Positions 25,170 to 35,901 of a DNA stretch of 64,000 bases are shown piece after piece. The translations under genes were made by a program, and so were the position numbers. The DNA comes from Tetranychus cinnabarinus (lineage: Eukaryota; Arthropoda; Arachnida; Trombidiformes; Tetranychidae): contig WHVY01000004.1 of NCBI GenBank assembly GCA_022266195.1, positions 2,001,501-2,065,500 of the forward strand, given 5' to 3'. Position 1 is the stretch's first letter. Every line of letters begins with the position of its first letter. The notes under the pieces were generated by a model. That model was not told the origin of the DNA, ran no database searches, and saw nothing but the letters and a program-made list of their open reading frames with translations.

Positions 25170-26524
25170 ATGTTGACTTCCAGAGTTATACGAAGTCTGG
25201 CTCTTTTCAAATCTCATATAATGTGTGTAAATAATGTTGAAAAACGAGGAATCAAAACTTGGTTGTCGAATACACTGCGAGAAATGAAAGATAGGAATCG
25301 TGATTTCGACTTAGTTCCTCATAAAAAAAGACACAAACGAGAATGGGTCAATTGGTAAGGAATGCATTTTCAAAATGCTACAATTTGAATAAGAATCAAT
25401 TCTTATGTTTATGCTTCATTTTTTCAGGAATTATGACTCTGAAATTTATGCTTTTGGTAAACGTCTAAACGAAGATCTATCACAGGATGAACTGAAAAAG
25501 ATTTTTATTGATCAGTCTTATGTGGATGAAGAGGAGAAAAGAAAAAAAGATTTGGGTCTTGAAAATGTTGGCGTTACTTTACTATCAAATTCTGAACTTT
25601 CAAATAAAGGGGACAGTATCATGAAATCTTTTACCCAATCTTACTTGCGATTTTTCTTACCAAGAGTTCCTGAAGAATGCATTTCGTAAGTAAAATCAAA
25701 TGCAATAGAAACTAAATTTAAGACTAACTGACTGTTTTTTCTACAGATCAATTTCCCATAATTTATGTTCAAATCAAACTCTAAGTCATATAGGAGGATA
25801 TATTGGATGTAAAGATTTAATCATGAGTCCAGTAAGTTGTTTATTTTTGCATTTTAAGTATGGGAATTTTATTCTTTTAATCTCTTCTAGCTTATAGATC
25901 CCACTGAAGAAATGATTGCTAACTCTGTTAAATCATTAATTGCTGTTCTTGACGAAACTAAAGGCTCAAAACAGTGTGAAAAGTTCATCATCGATATAAT
26001 CTTACCTTACCTACATGATAAAGATCTTTTAGCAATATGGGATCCGGTGGATCCTGAAAATAAAGTGCGTAAAATTTTACAAAATGATGGCTTGCCAGAT
26101 TTTGAGCCTAGATTAATGCGAGAAACCGGACGGAATACAATTTTCTCATGTTATATAGTTGGATTGTATGTGAATAAGAACCTAATCGGATATGGTAAGA
26201 TATGATTATTATACAAACTAATCAATAACTAACCTTTTCATCCCTTAAATTATAATTAATTTTACTCAATTCATTTTGCTGATCTTTTTAGGTCCTGGAG
26301 AAACTATTCAAGTAGCTCAAGAAATGGCTGCATATGATGCATTGAGACGCTTTTTCAATTTAACTGTGTCTGGAGTACGTTTTAAATTTGGTCCAGCTGC
26401 TCACAATTTAGACTACAAAAGTAAACAAGAGGCAAATTTTTCAATCAGAGATTGGAAATTGAGTTACTTTACTCAAAACACAAACCCAGTTGAATCGCCT
26501 CGTAAAGTAGCTGTTTCAATGTAA
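25170..26524 (+). CDS. mRpL44: Mitochondrial large ribosomal subunit protein L44 (mL44)
   Basis: A structural protein of the mitochondrial 39S subunit, built on an inactive RNase III-like fold plus a double-stranded RNA-binding domain. Five exons join in frame: 25170-25354, 25428-25685, 25747-25831, 25891-26194 and 26292-26524; 354 aa. The basic N-terminus fits a mitochondrial import signal. Family blocks are clear: NYDSEIYAFGKRL with DQSYVDEEEKRKKDLG (RNase III part), then IFSCYIVGLYVNKNLIGYGPGETIQVAQE (split by the last intron; dsRBD part, about residues 260-310). The acidic RNase III catalytic residues are not evident, as in other mL44 proteins. Confidence 0.93.
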
Positions 26525-27025
26525 TCTATGTATTTAATTAATAATAACTATTAGAGTTTATCAAATTTTGACTTTTTATTCTGTTCTCTTTATTACGCTT
26601 CAGTTAGAGGATCTAATTTATATCCAGAGAGTCATAGAAGTATAATAAATAATATCAAATGATGATCAATGGATCAATGAATAATCTACTATAATCAAAG
26701 ACATTTAGCAAAAAAATCATTTCAGGCTAAGAAGTTCTAAAACCATTCTTTTGCACTTCAAACGAAAAGTTTAGACGAAAAATTTTGCTAAACTAACGCT
26801 AATTTCTAAATATCGCTAAATATTGTTCATCTATTAAACTATACAACAAATTAGTTTACTCTATTATCTGATAGATAACCATTTTACATATTCTTATATA
26901 CAGGAAAAATACAAACTAATACCAAAGTTAATCAAATGATTATTATACTTTAAAATATAAAATTCAATTTGCTAAAAGGCTTTTACACTTTGAATAGCCC
27001 CTTAGGCAAGAATGCCTTAAGAGGA
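26525..27025. other. Intergenic spacer
   Basis: AT-rich DNA between MRPL44 and tRNA-His. A small stem (TTAGGCA/TGCCTTAA around AGAA) lies at about 27002-27021, immediately 5' of the tRNA. It may sit in the tRNA leader. Confidence 0.5.
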
Positions 27026-27097
27026 GCTGTCATAGTATAGTGGTTAGTACTTCGCGTTGTGGCCGCGACAACCCAGGTTCGAATCCTGGTGACAGCA
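27026..27097 (+). tRNA. trnH-GTG: tRNA-His (GTG)
   Basis: A complete 72-nt cloverleaf without intron. The acceptor stem pairs GCTGTCA with TGACAGC, the discriminator base is A, the anticodon stem is TCGCG/CGCGA around a TTGTGGC loop with GTG at 27059-27061, and the T arm has GGTTCGAATCC, which also serves as internal B box. The D-arm sequence GTATAGTGGTTAGTAC matches eukaryotic tRNA-His. As a GUN-anticodon tRNA it is a substrate of the queuine transferase encoded 2.5 kb upstream. Confidence 0.97.
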
Positions 27098-27100
27098 CAC

Positions 27101-27106
27101 TTTTTT
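27101..27106 (+). terminator. RNA polymerase III terminator
   Basis: A run of six T residues three bases after the tRNA 3' end, the usual pol III stop. Confidence 0.85.
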
Positions 27107-27699
27107 GCCCTTTCTCATCTTTTCTATTGATTCAATTTCAAGTGTTAATCTTTATTATCTTAATCCTTGATTGAAACTTTCCCCAGTATTTTTTTGTCGG
27201 TAGAGACAAAAGGTTCGAGAAGCGCAACTGATAAGACAGACAGTCTCATAGATAAACATCGGAATAGTACATCAATTGGATAACTCACTCTTCATCATTG
27301 GCTTATCAATTTTTTATTTAAAAGCATTTTTCGATGCTTTTATTATGCTAAAAAGATGAATGCAATATTAAATTATTTTGATGTTTGATTTGATAATTAA
27401 GTACTTGAACACTATCAGTTTAAACAAATGTTTTATTTATGACGCTTTTGACGATTGATTTCATTTAACATCAATTTGGCATCGGTTATATTTTATTGTA
27501 AATAAATTTATAAATATTCAGTCATTTAGATTTCATTAAAAGGTTTATCAGTTTTATTTCAATTGCTTAATTTTGGGATGTTTTTAATCTGAGAGTTAAA
27601 CTAATTTGTTTTCCTGTCCTCCTGAATCGATCATTACCAGGTTTAGTTGGTTTGATTTGAATGACTCCACTTTAAAAGGTGGTCCACTTTAAGGGCATT
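27107..27699. other. Intergenic spacer
   Basis: AT-rich, with no gene or clear repeat seen before the TA-flanked element at 27702. Confidence 0.5.
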
Positions 27700-27701
27700 T
27701 A

Positions 27702-27891
27702 CCGTATTGACGCGTATCGTAGCACCGGGCTTAATAATGAGAATGTTACTCTTAAAGGCACAATTTTGTGACAATAGAGGCACCTCTGAATAATAAGCAA
27801 TGCTTTTTCGCGCATTTGCAGTGGCTCAAAAGGCGCTTATATGATGGCGTACTTTTTTATAAGCACGGCGCCACGATACGCGTCAATACGG
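27702..27891. mobile_element. 190-bp MITE with TA target-site duplication
   Basis: The termini are inverted copies, starting CCGTATTGACGCGTATCGT and ending with its complement, with the pairing running about 24 bp (one mismatch). TA dinucleotides flank both ends (27700-27701 and 27892-27893), the signature of Tc1/mariner-type insertion. The body has no ORF and is markedly more GC-rich than the surroundings. It ends 15 bp from the stop codon of the small ORF at 27907, so it probably lies in that gene's 3' UTR if the gene is real. Confidence 0.85.
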
Positions 27892-27906
27892 TAGTTGATT
27901 GTTGAA

Positions 27907-28104
27907 TTAGTAAAACTGCAAATCAAATGGTTGAGGAGATTGTATTTCATTTGAACCACGAATCATTCGAGTTAACAGATCTTCTCGAGCTGGTTGTTCA
28001 GGCATGTTAATAGACACATCATCATTTAATTGATTCATAGTGATAACTTGAAACAAAACCAGGCACATGTAAACCAAAATAACTGAAATGATTGAACGAA
28101 ACAT
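27907..28104 (-). CDS. Possible small secreted peptide, 65 aa
   Basis: ATG-initiated frame with a convincing signal peptide (hydrophobic residues 5-22, SIISVILVYMCLVLFQVI) followed by an acidic and Pro-containing tail ending in QSPQPFDLQFY. There are no cysteines and no dibasic cleavage pairs, so it is not an obvious neuropeptide precursor. I do not recognise it. It could be a complete short gene or one exon of a longer gene, and chance cannot be excluded for 65 codons. Confidence 0.4.
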   Translation of the reverse strand: MFRSIISVILVYMCLVLFQVITMNQLNDDVSINMPEQPAREDLLTRMIRGSNEIQSPQPFDLQFY

Positions 28105-28410
28105 GGTGATAACTAAATAATCTACAGAACCTTATTGTCTCTAAACATCGTCTATTTATCAGGTTGGATGCGGAAGGTTGGTTCATAAATACATGATTGA
28201 CAGTTAATTACACTAAAAAATTATAAATCATTTACATCAGTTAATTTGATAAAGCTGAGGGTGAAGAATAAAATATTTTTGTAATAAATTTGTAAACAGG
28301 ACCCTAAATCATGATAATGATATGTCAATCGATTTTATATTAATTGATGATTATCACTTAAAATCTGCTAATGCAATACGCTTTTCATAATCCAATTGAT
28401 CTCTCCAAGT
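28105..28410. other. Intergenic spacer
   Basis: Short AT-rich gap between the small peptide ORF and the 3' end of GlcAT-I. Nothing recognised. Confidence 0.5.
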
Positions 28411-29470
28411 TTACACTTCGATATTCTCGTTGGAAGGTCTTTTCAATTTGATTTCTTGCTTAAGATTTGGTCTCTCGGTTCGTGTATGCCAAACTAATAC
28501 TTGAGTACATTTATCTGATTTTGGTTCCAGTTCACTGATATCGGAAATTAATTGTTTAAGTAAATAACTTTCTTGAAATCCTCTAGGAACTTTGAGTGTA
28601 AAAAATGCTTTCGGATTTTTGAGTATCAAAGTAATATTAACAGCAAATCCAGCCATATCTAGAGGATATAACCTTTCTGGTTTGTAAACAGCATTCCAAC
28701 CAATTACCTTGTTTTCGTCATTAACTAACGGCCTTTCAACCATCAACCCACCAACTAGACCAACCGGCCAGCAACTGACTTTCTTTGTATCCCTCATTTC
28801 TTCAAATAAACGGAGATCATAAGTGTTGTCGTCGTCAGCAAAATATACGATTCCTCTTGAATCAATATTATTACGATTATTTCTTAACCATTTCAGGCCT
28901 TCATTGCGTTGTAAAACACCTCTGGGTTTTAACCAGTTCGGATCATTTAATTTAGTTCGATATTCTATAGGGGTTCGCTTAACCAAATGAGTCACACGGA
29001 TATTGCTACGATTCTTTGAAAGTGCTTGAAATCTTGCTAAAAAGTTTGAAATTAAATTACTGGGGAAGTCACTATCTTCAATCAAAATCCAGTGAATTGA
29101 TTCAACGTGTAACAATGTGTTACCAAGTCTCGTTAATTCGGCTTTTTGCTCGGCTCTTGAATATGTTGGAGTAATCAAATAAATTGTTGGGAGTTTTTCT
29201 CGAGGTAAATTGATTAAAGGTGATGGGGATGACGAGATGCTGGTGTTTTCTTTTTCGGGACATCTATGTGAATATGATTTAGTGACACAAACTGCATGAA
29301 AAAAGGTGAAAATTATGAAATTAATTACTTTTGTTCGTCTGCAAATTAAGATGTTAATTTTTGAAAGGAAATATTGATTTAAAATTACCTGCTTGGAATA
29401 ATGTTAGAACCAGAGTCAGAAACAATGCTCCAAGGATCACAAATTTTAAATGAGTGAATGTAATTCTCAT
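28411..29470 (-). CDS. B3GAT3 (GlcAT-I): Galactosylgalactosylxylosylprotein 3-beta-glucuronosyltransferase (GlcAT-I)
   Basis: A Golgi type II membrane enzyme that adds the last glucuronic acid of the proteoglycan linker tetrasaccharide, needed for heparan and chondroitin sulfate chains. Two exons, 29389-29470 and 28411-29291, give 320 aa. Exon 1 encodes a short cytoplasmic tail and the membrane anchor (residues 10-27). The catalytic domain starts at LPTIYLITPTYSR. Seen: the metal-binding DDD motif (180-182, in YFADDDNTY), WPVGLVGG, DMAGFAV, the catalytic Glu268 in PRGFQES, and the C-terminal VWHTRTE block ending IEV, as in GlcAT-I rather than the P or S paralogues. The N-terminal exon was assigned because its phase-1 donor joins exactly to the acceptor at 29292. 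Confidence 0.94.
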
Positions 29471-30805
29471 CAAAACACACTCAATGATATAACCTTCATT
29501 GAAGAAACCTATGGAAGATGAGAGAGAAAAATGAAAATTATGAAATATTAATCATTGTAAAGAATTAAATTTCCCAGATATTTTAGATTGAAATAGCTAG
29601 TAAATTAGAGTGAATAAATTACAGATTAATAGTAATGTGTTAGGTAGTCAAATATTCTTGAATCAATGGCTGATTTTGATAAACTTTAGAGATGAAGAGT
29701 ATGACCAAAATGCATAATTAATATATGAGCTAATGAATAAACTATTTAAGCACCAAAAAACAAGAATGAAAAGAGAAGTATAACTTACCAGATTGTCGGA
29801 AGTATAGTTATTCACTTATTGACAATAATTGATCATTTTAAACTCGAAATCAAATGATTGAAATCAAAATTAGTGAAACTGTCAAATTTATCCGGTTAAT
29901 TCTCAGGTTGAGATTGAGATGACGCCTTGGAAACGTTAAACACATGAAAAGATCAGCTGGTGGTCAAGATAATAATTGCATATCAATAATTTTTTCAGAT
30001 GTTTAACTTACTTCAACTAATTAAATACGAAAAATTCTGACTAAACGTTTAAATTAACAAAATTGCAACCAGAAAATGATAATAAATCTAATTTCTTATA
30101 CAGAAGTACATAGAAAGTAATGTGTTTTTGTTATTTGTTTACACCATTGAATAGCCATTTACAAAAATGTTATTGGCGCTAAAAATAAAATGCACAAGAT
30201 TCTTGAAGTTATTAGTTTATTCGCCAATCTAAATAAACCATGAAATATTTAAATCAGGTAATTTGATTATAGAAACCAAAGTAATTTCCTTGTTAATGAA
30301 GATGATATCACAATTAATTATGAAATAATAATAACAAAAAAAAGATGTAACCAACCATAAATAGAGCAGAGAAGAGTGCCGTAATTTGCTGGAAATGACT
30401 TAGTCGGTGAAAACTGTATAAATGTGAATATTTCCGGTAATCAGGGGTTTGATAAAAACCAAAGAACATTGAAACAATAGCCTGATAATATCAATTATCA
30501 AAATTATACACGGGTTGATTGAAAAACACGATAATTATTTCATTGTTTGGGGCTTTGCCTTAGCATTGAAGATACATTACCAGATCTGATAACAGCGTTG
30601 GTTAATAGGTATGAGCGAAATGATTAGCATTGATATGAAAATCATACGATTGATAGTGATAACTTTCTCCCTGATCTGATCAAAATCAAAATGCTGTGAG
30701 GTACTTAAAAGGTAACTGAATAAATTATTCAAGACACATAATTTTAACGTGTGTTTGAAACAAGTGGTTTCAAATTTACAGCGGATTTCAATCACTTTGC
30801 AAATC
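29471..30805. other. Divergent intergenic region
   Basis: About 1.3 kb of AT-rich DNA between GlcAT-I (-) and the GH30 gene (+). Minus-strand frames near 30577-30942 are shadows of the GH30 start. No repeat or RNA gene seen. Confidence 0.5.
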
Positions 30806-32029
30806 ATGTTCAATCCAATGAAGCTCACAAATATTGCAACAATTTTCACCATAATTGCTCTTTTAATTGATCCATCCACATCAAAGTGTAAATATTCTTG
30901 GGAAGGATTTGGTGTGTATCTCGGTGCACTTAACTCATTCAATCAAACAACCGAAGAGAACCAATCAGCCGTTCTAACCAAACTCTATGATGATCTAAAA
31001 TTAAGAAACTTTCGAACAGAATACATGCAACAATTTTCAACTCGAGAAAATGAATATTCAATTGACTGTGTTGATTCGCAAACATGTACTTGGATTGGGA
31101 TTCACTCCTTGTTGGCCAAGCTACCAGAAAAATCATTATATGTAACCATTTGGTCTCCACCTCATTATATGAAAAACTGGTTAAAGCAATTGAAGACAAA
31201 GTACGAGCGTCCATATTATTACTATATTAAAAACATCACTTTAATGGTTGAAAAATCATTTGGTTTGTCAATTGACAAAGTGTCAGTTGCTAATGAACCA
31301 GAGAACGTCTTCGCTACTTGGGATCGGTGTTTAATGACACCAAATCAGCTGTGTAGTATAATTCAGTCCTACGATGATCCATTGACTTCCCTTTGCGCTG
31401 AAAATGCTTGGTTTAAAATATCCAAATTGTATCACAGCTTTTCCTTGGGAAGTGTTAATTGTGAAAAATCTTGTCCAATAATGACTTCACATGGTTATCA
31501 GGTCAGTCTCAATCCATTCAAAGATTTTGGAACAGTTTATTATGATTCGACGGTTTATTCCGAAAATCCTTCGTCCCCGGTTTGGATAACTGAAGTTTCC
31601 TCGACACGTGGTTCCGCTCAATCTAATGAAATGGGTGAAGCAATTGATTTGTCAATTAATATTGTTAATTATGTGGGTACAACGTGTGTTCAGCGTTGGT
31701 ATTATTGGTATGCTTTTACCATTTCACCTTCAGGTGAATCATTGATTTGGTTTGACCAGAAAACGAATCAACTCTACTTTCCTAAAAAGTATTATTCCTA
31801 TCGACACTTTACTCAAGCAAGCTTTGGTGCGAACGATAGACTTGATTGTTCAACTCAAGATTATTATTGTTTACAATTTATCCCAAATGGTAAAAAAGTT
31901 TATGTCAATTCAAACAATCAGGATAAAAAAATTGATCAAACATGTAATCTTTGTTGTACAACAGCTGACAATAGCTACAAATGTACCCAATCTAACAATC
32001 TACCTTCACGATCAATTTGTAGTTGTTAA
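30806..32029 (+). CDS. Secreted GH30-family glycoside hydrolase, intronless
   Basis: A single exon of 407 aa from the first in-frame ATG. A signal peptide (about residues 1-26) is followed by a mature start KCKYSWEGFGVYLG, typical of the GH30 barrel entry. The two catalytic glutamates are visible: acid/base Glu164 in VSVANEPENVF and nucleophile Glu263 in VWITEVSS, on a TIM barrel with WSPPHYMKNW at 116-125. A Tyr/Trp-rich stretch near 297-303 lines the expected cleft. The C-terminus is Cys-rich. GH30 includes glucocerebrosidase, beta-1,6-glucanase and endo-xylanase; substrate cannot be read from sequence. It looks shorter than animal glucocerebrosidases (about 500 aa). Lack of introns and the extracellular form raise the possibility of horizontal acquisition from a microbe, perhaps for digesting plant or fungal wall polymers. 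Confidence 0.85.
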   Translation: MFNPMKLTNIATIFTIIALLIDPSTSKCKYSWEGFGVYLGALNSFNQTTEENQSAVLTKLYDDLKLRNFRTEYMQQFSTRENEYSIDCVDSQTCTWIGIHSLLAKLPEKSLYVTIWSPPHYMKNWLKQLKTKYERPYYYYIKNITLMVEKSFGLSIDKVSVANEPENVFATWDRCLMTPNQLCSIIQSYDDPLTSLCAENAWFKISKLYHSFSLGSVNCEKSCPIMTSHGYQVSLNPFKDFGTVYYDSTVYSENPSSPVWITEVSSTRGSAQSNEMGEAIDLSINIVNYVGTTCVQRWYYWYAFTISPSGESLIWFDQKTNQLYFPKKYYSYRHFTQASFGANDRLDCSTQDYYCLQFIPNGKKVYVNSNNQDKKIDQTCNLCCTTADNSYKCTQSNNLPSRSICSC

Positions 32030-32713
32030 CAGAATGTTGTTTTTTAATTTGTAAATTAGACCAAAGATTGTAATTTTTTATATTAGAAAGATTATCAAAT
32101 AAAGTAAAATACCTTTTCAAAATCAATATTTAATGTCCTTCTAACTAAACCAGCTAGGGCCTTGCACTCTTTGAAATTATTGATGATTAAAGTTGAAGAT
32201 CACTAAAGTTAAAATCAAATTCACAATAAATCAATAAAAATAGCAGAATTAAAAATATTATTAAAATTATCAACTTACAATTGTTATATATTTTCCCGGA
32301 TTCTCCAAACAATTTGATTATTAACAGTAAACTACAAACAGTTGCAAGGCGTGTTTACCAACTCCATTCATGTAAACAACAAACCAGCTCAGCAAATACA
32401 GAAAGACTTTCTCCTTACTGTTGTGAGTCAAGACTGCTACTCAAATGGAAAATCTATTTTAATTTGTTTTCAATATTATTATTTATGTTTGATCTCAAAC
32501 CAATTTATTAATGTGACTTACTATTTTAAACATTGATTTTTAACTTTTATTGTTAATATGTGAAGGTAACTGATCCTATGTTGGCAATCACGCAAAACGT
32601 CAGTTTACTTTCATCATATGGTCATCATTTGGATTTTATATTTTGTTTATAGTGATCTTTTGTAAATTTCTCAACTGTGATTCATTTTTACCATCACTGA
32701 TTGATTATTTATC
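32030..32713. other. Intergenic spacer
   Basis: 3' UTR of GH30 (AATAAA at about 32098) and promoter of the kinase gene. Frames at 32281-32536 are short, AT-rich and unsupported. Confidence 0.5.
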
Positions 32714-35700
32714 ATGGCCTACCTAAGAAGCTCTCGGAATTATGTTTGGAATGTGAACAATGTTCTCGGTAAAGGTGCAACTGGAGCTGTCTACTGTGGT
32801 GTCAATAAATATACTGGCGATCCTGTTGCTGTTAAATCCTTCAATCATGCTTCTCATATGAGACCTTACGAAGTTCAAGAGAGGGAATTTGAGGTCCTTA
32901 AAAAGGTCAACCATCAAAATATTGTTAGATTAATTTCCATTGAGGAAGAGGTAATTACTATTTTCCTTGTTTTATTCCATTGTCTCAAATTGGTCATTTT
33001 TCTACCTGTCAAAACTCTGATGAAAATTTTAAGTTAAAGCGTATAAGGAAGTGCTCAATTTTATAATAAATTTGGGTCATTCTATTATTATTTATATGCC
33101 TTAACCTCAAAATCTTTAGGCCTTTAATCGTCATTTTAAGTCAATGACTCTTAACTAGCTGGCAAAATGACCATTCAATTAGAGTTAAATGGTAGAAAAA
33201 TTTCCTTTCCAATTCAATTGTTTATGGAAATTTGACTATATTCACCTATTTCTATCAATTTCTGTAATTTCAGAGTGACACTCATCACAAAGTTCTTATA
33301 ATGGAGCTCTGCACTGGCGGGAGTTTATTCAACATCCTAGATGATCCTATTAATTGTTATGGACTCGAGGAAAAAGAGTTCACTGCAGTTCTCAAACATT
33401 TAGGTTCGTAAAAGATTTCATTACCTTCAGGCAACCTATTACTAATATGAATTTATTTTTCTTTCACTTTCCAATTCTAGCTGCTGGAATGAAACATTTG
33501 AGAGACAATCACATTATTCACAGAGATTTAAAACCTGGTAATATAATGAAATTTATTGGTGAAGATGGTATATCTATTTACAAATTAACTGATTTCGGTG
33601 CTGCTCGGGTTCTTGAAGATGATCAACCATTCATGTCACTTTATGGTACAGAAGAATATTTGGTAAATTAAAAAATTCCTATTTAGTGCTAACGGAATGA
33701 TGGCATCTTATTCGATAAAATTAATAGGGTTCCTTTTCTGTATCAGCATCCGGACATGTATGCTCGAGCTGTCCTTCATAAATCCGCTGGTAAATCATTT
33801 CGAGCCAATGTTGATCTCTGGAGTATAGGAGTTACGCTCTATCACATCGCTACAGGATCCTTACCTTTCAAACCTTACGGAGGCCGAAAAAACAAAGAAA
33901 CAATGTAAGTTTCAGCTAAATGGTTCAGTTATCTTAATTACATTCAGTCAAATTAATCTCATTATCTTTTTTTGAATTTTCTTTACTTTATTCAAAAAGG
34001 TTTAAAATTACTACTGAAAAAGCATCTGGTATTATTTCTGGATGTCAACACACAGACAATGGTGAAATTGTTTGGAGCCGGAATCTACCTCAAACTTGCC
34101 TTCTGAGCCCGTAAGTCATATTTGATTACAATTGAGTATCTCAATCAAAAACCTCAATTTAAAATGTTTTTGTATTTATCATTCAGAGCCTTACAAGCAT
34201 TAATTGTTCCTCTTTTGGCTGGAATTATGGAATGTGATTCTCATAAAATGTGGTCATTTGATAAATTTTTCACGACTGTTACATATGTTTTATCTCATAA
34301 AGTTGTTTATATTTTTTATATCAATCACATGGAAGATGTCGTCATTTATCTTCATCCAAGTGAAGGGTAAGATAATGATAGTTGCAATTTTTTGCCTCAA
34401 AATTAATGGTTTAATCTCAATTTGTCCTAACAGCTTGAACGATTTGAAACATCATTTAGAAAATAAAGTATCCATTCCAGCAAAAAGTGCACTTCTCTTG
34501 TGGAACAAGCAACAAATTCATGATTTAGCCGAAGTTTACTGTACTCCAGATAATCCAGTTTTATTACTCAATTCAGATGTTACCAAATTGAAACAAAGTC
34601 CTCTTCTTTCCAAAAGTTTATCCAAATTTCCAATCATGCACACAACGGTGACAAACTTTGAGGAAGACGCACAAAAGTCAAAGATTTGCTCTTCGATTGC
34701 CTATGCTTATTCCAGAACAATTGAAAAATGTGTTCTTTATTATCAACTTGCCAATATTACTCCAATGCATGTTATGTAAGTAATTATCTTGGTTGGATTT
34801 TAATCATCCTTTCTAATCCATGTTTTTTACTCTCTTCCCCGACTTTCAGATCTTTGATTGATAGTAATTTTAGATTACTCACAGAAAAACAACAAGCCTG
34901 TTCTCATTTTTACAATTCCCTTACTCACCAATTAAATTATTTCAGTGATGTTGACGACTATCTCGAGCATATAGTCCAGCTTCTGGATTTGGGTGATTCT
35001 GTTAGCAGTAACTTTGAATCTATGGTCCGAGCTCAAATATTATTTGAAAGTGCAACTGAATATTCAACAACCCTGATGCCCAAGATGACCTGTATGAAGG
35101 AAAACATTAAAAAATTACAAGAGGACTGGCATAAAATGGTTAAATCAAATACCGAAATTGAAATTGAAACCTCAAAATCTAGGGCAAAATATTATTGCCA
35201 AAAAATACGGGAATCTTGGCAATTTTTACACAAGGATAAAGCTGCTCGTGTATTGTCTGTTGCAGAAGATCAACTTCATCAACTAGAAAAGGTTAAAATT
35301 GATAACAATAGCAAAAAATTGAAGCTTTTAATGGAAGATATTTGCTTTAATGCTTTATCTGAGATAACTAAGCGACTCGAATCCTGGTACACTGGAGCTC
35401 AAGTTGCTCTTAAGCAATCCGAGCTTTTATTCAAGGAGTTTTCATTATTCACGAATAAATGTGAAGAGCTTCAGCAGTGTTTCAACAAAGTTCGTGATGA
35501 TCAAAAAGGTCTTTGGCAGATGACTTTTAAAAAGATTGAGCCCAAAATGAAAGTAACAACGGATAATCTGGCGGATAAACTCTTGAATGATGGAGCCAAT
35601 GGATGTAATCGACCAGTTCCACATGATCTCGTTAAGTTTTTTAGAGAGTAAGCTACAATTAATTCATTATATCACTGTTTCTCCATCAATTTACTAAATT

Positions 35701-35901
35701 TTAGTATTTTACCTTTTACTTTTTCATCTTAGGTATGAAGAAAAACGTGAGAGATTCTTCTCATTGGTGGAAGAAAATCGCAATCTGGTAAATGAGTAAG
35801 TAGCATACATTAAAACTTTAATGATCAGTTGATTTGAAATATTTTTCTCATTATTTCTCTGCAGATTTGAATCGATCTCACTGAGAGATAACCCACAATA
35901 A
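32714..35901 (+). CDS. TBK1 (IKKe): Serine/threonine kinase TBK1 / IKK-epsilon type
   Basis: A cytosolic kinase of the IKK-related family, acting in innate immune signalling, selective autophagy and, in flies, cytoskeletal and mRNA control. Ten exons join in frame: 32714-32950, 33274-33403, 33481-33662, 33747-33904, 34000-34110, 34187-34366, 34434-34775, 34850-35647, 35733-35795 and 35865-35901; 745 aa (human TBK1 729). Seen: glycine loop GKGATGAV, Lys41 in VAVKSF, HRDLKPGN (Asp138), TDFGAAR (Asp160), and activation loop SLYGTEEYLHPDMY with Ser175, the counterpart of TBK1 Ser172. A ubiquitin-like region (about 300-380) and a long coiled-coil scaffold dimerisation domain (400-690) follow. The last two exons are very small, so the extreme C-terminus is the least certain part. 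Confidence 0.95.
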
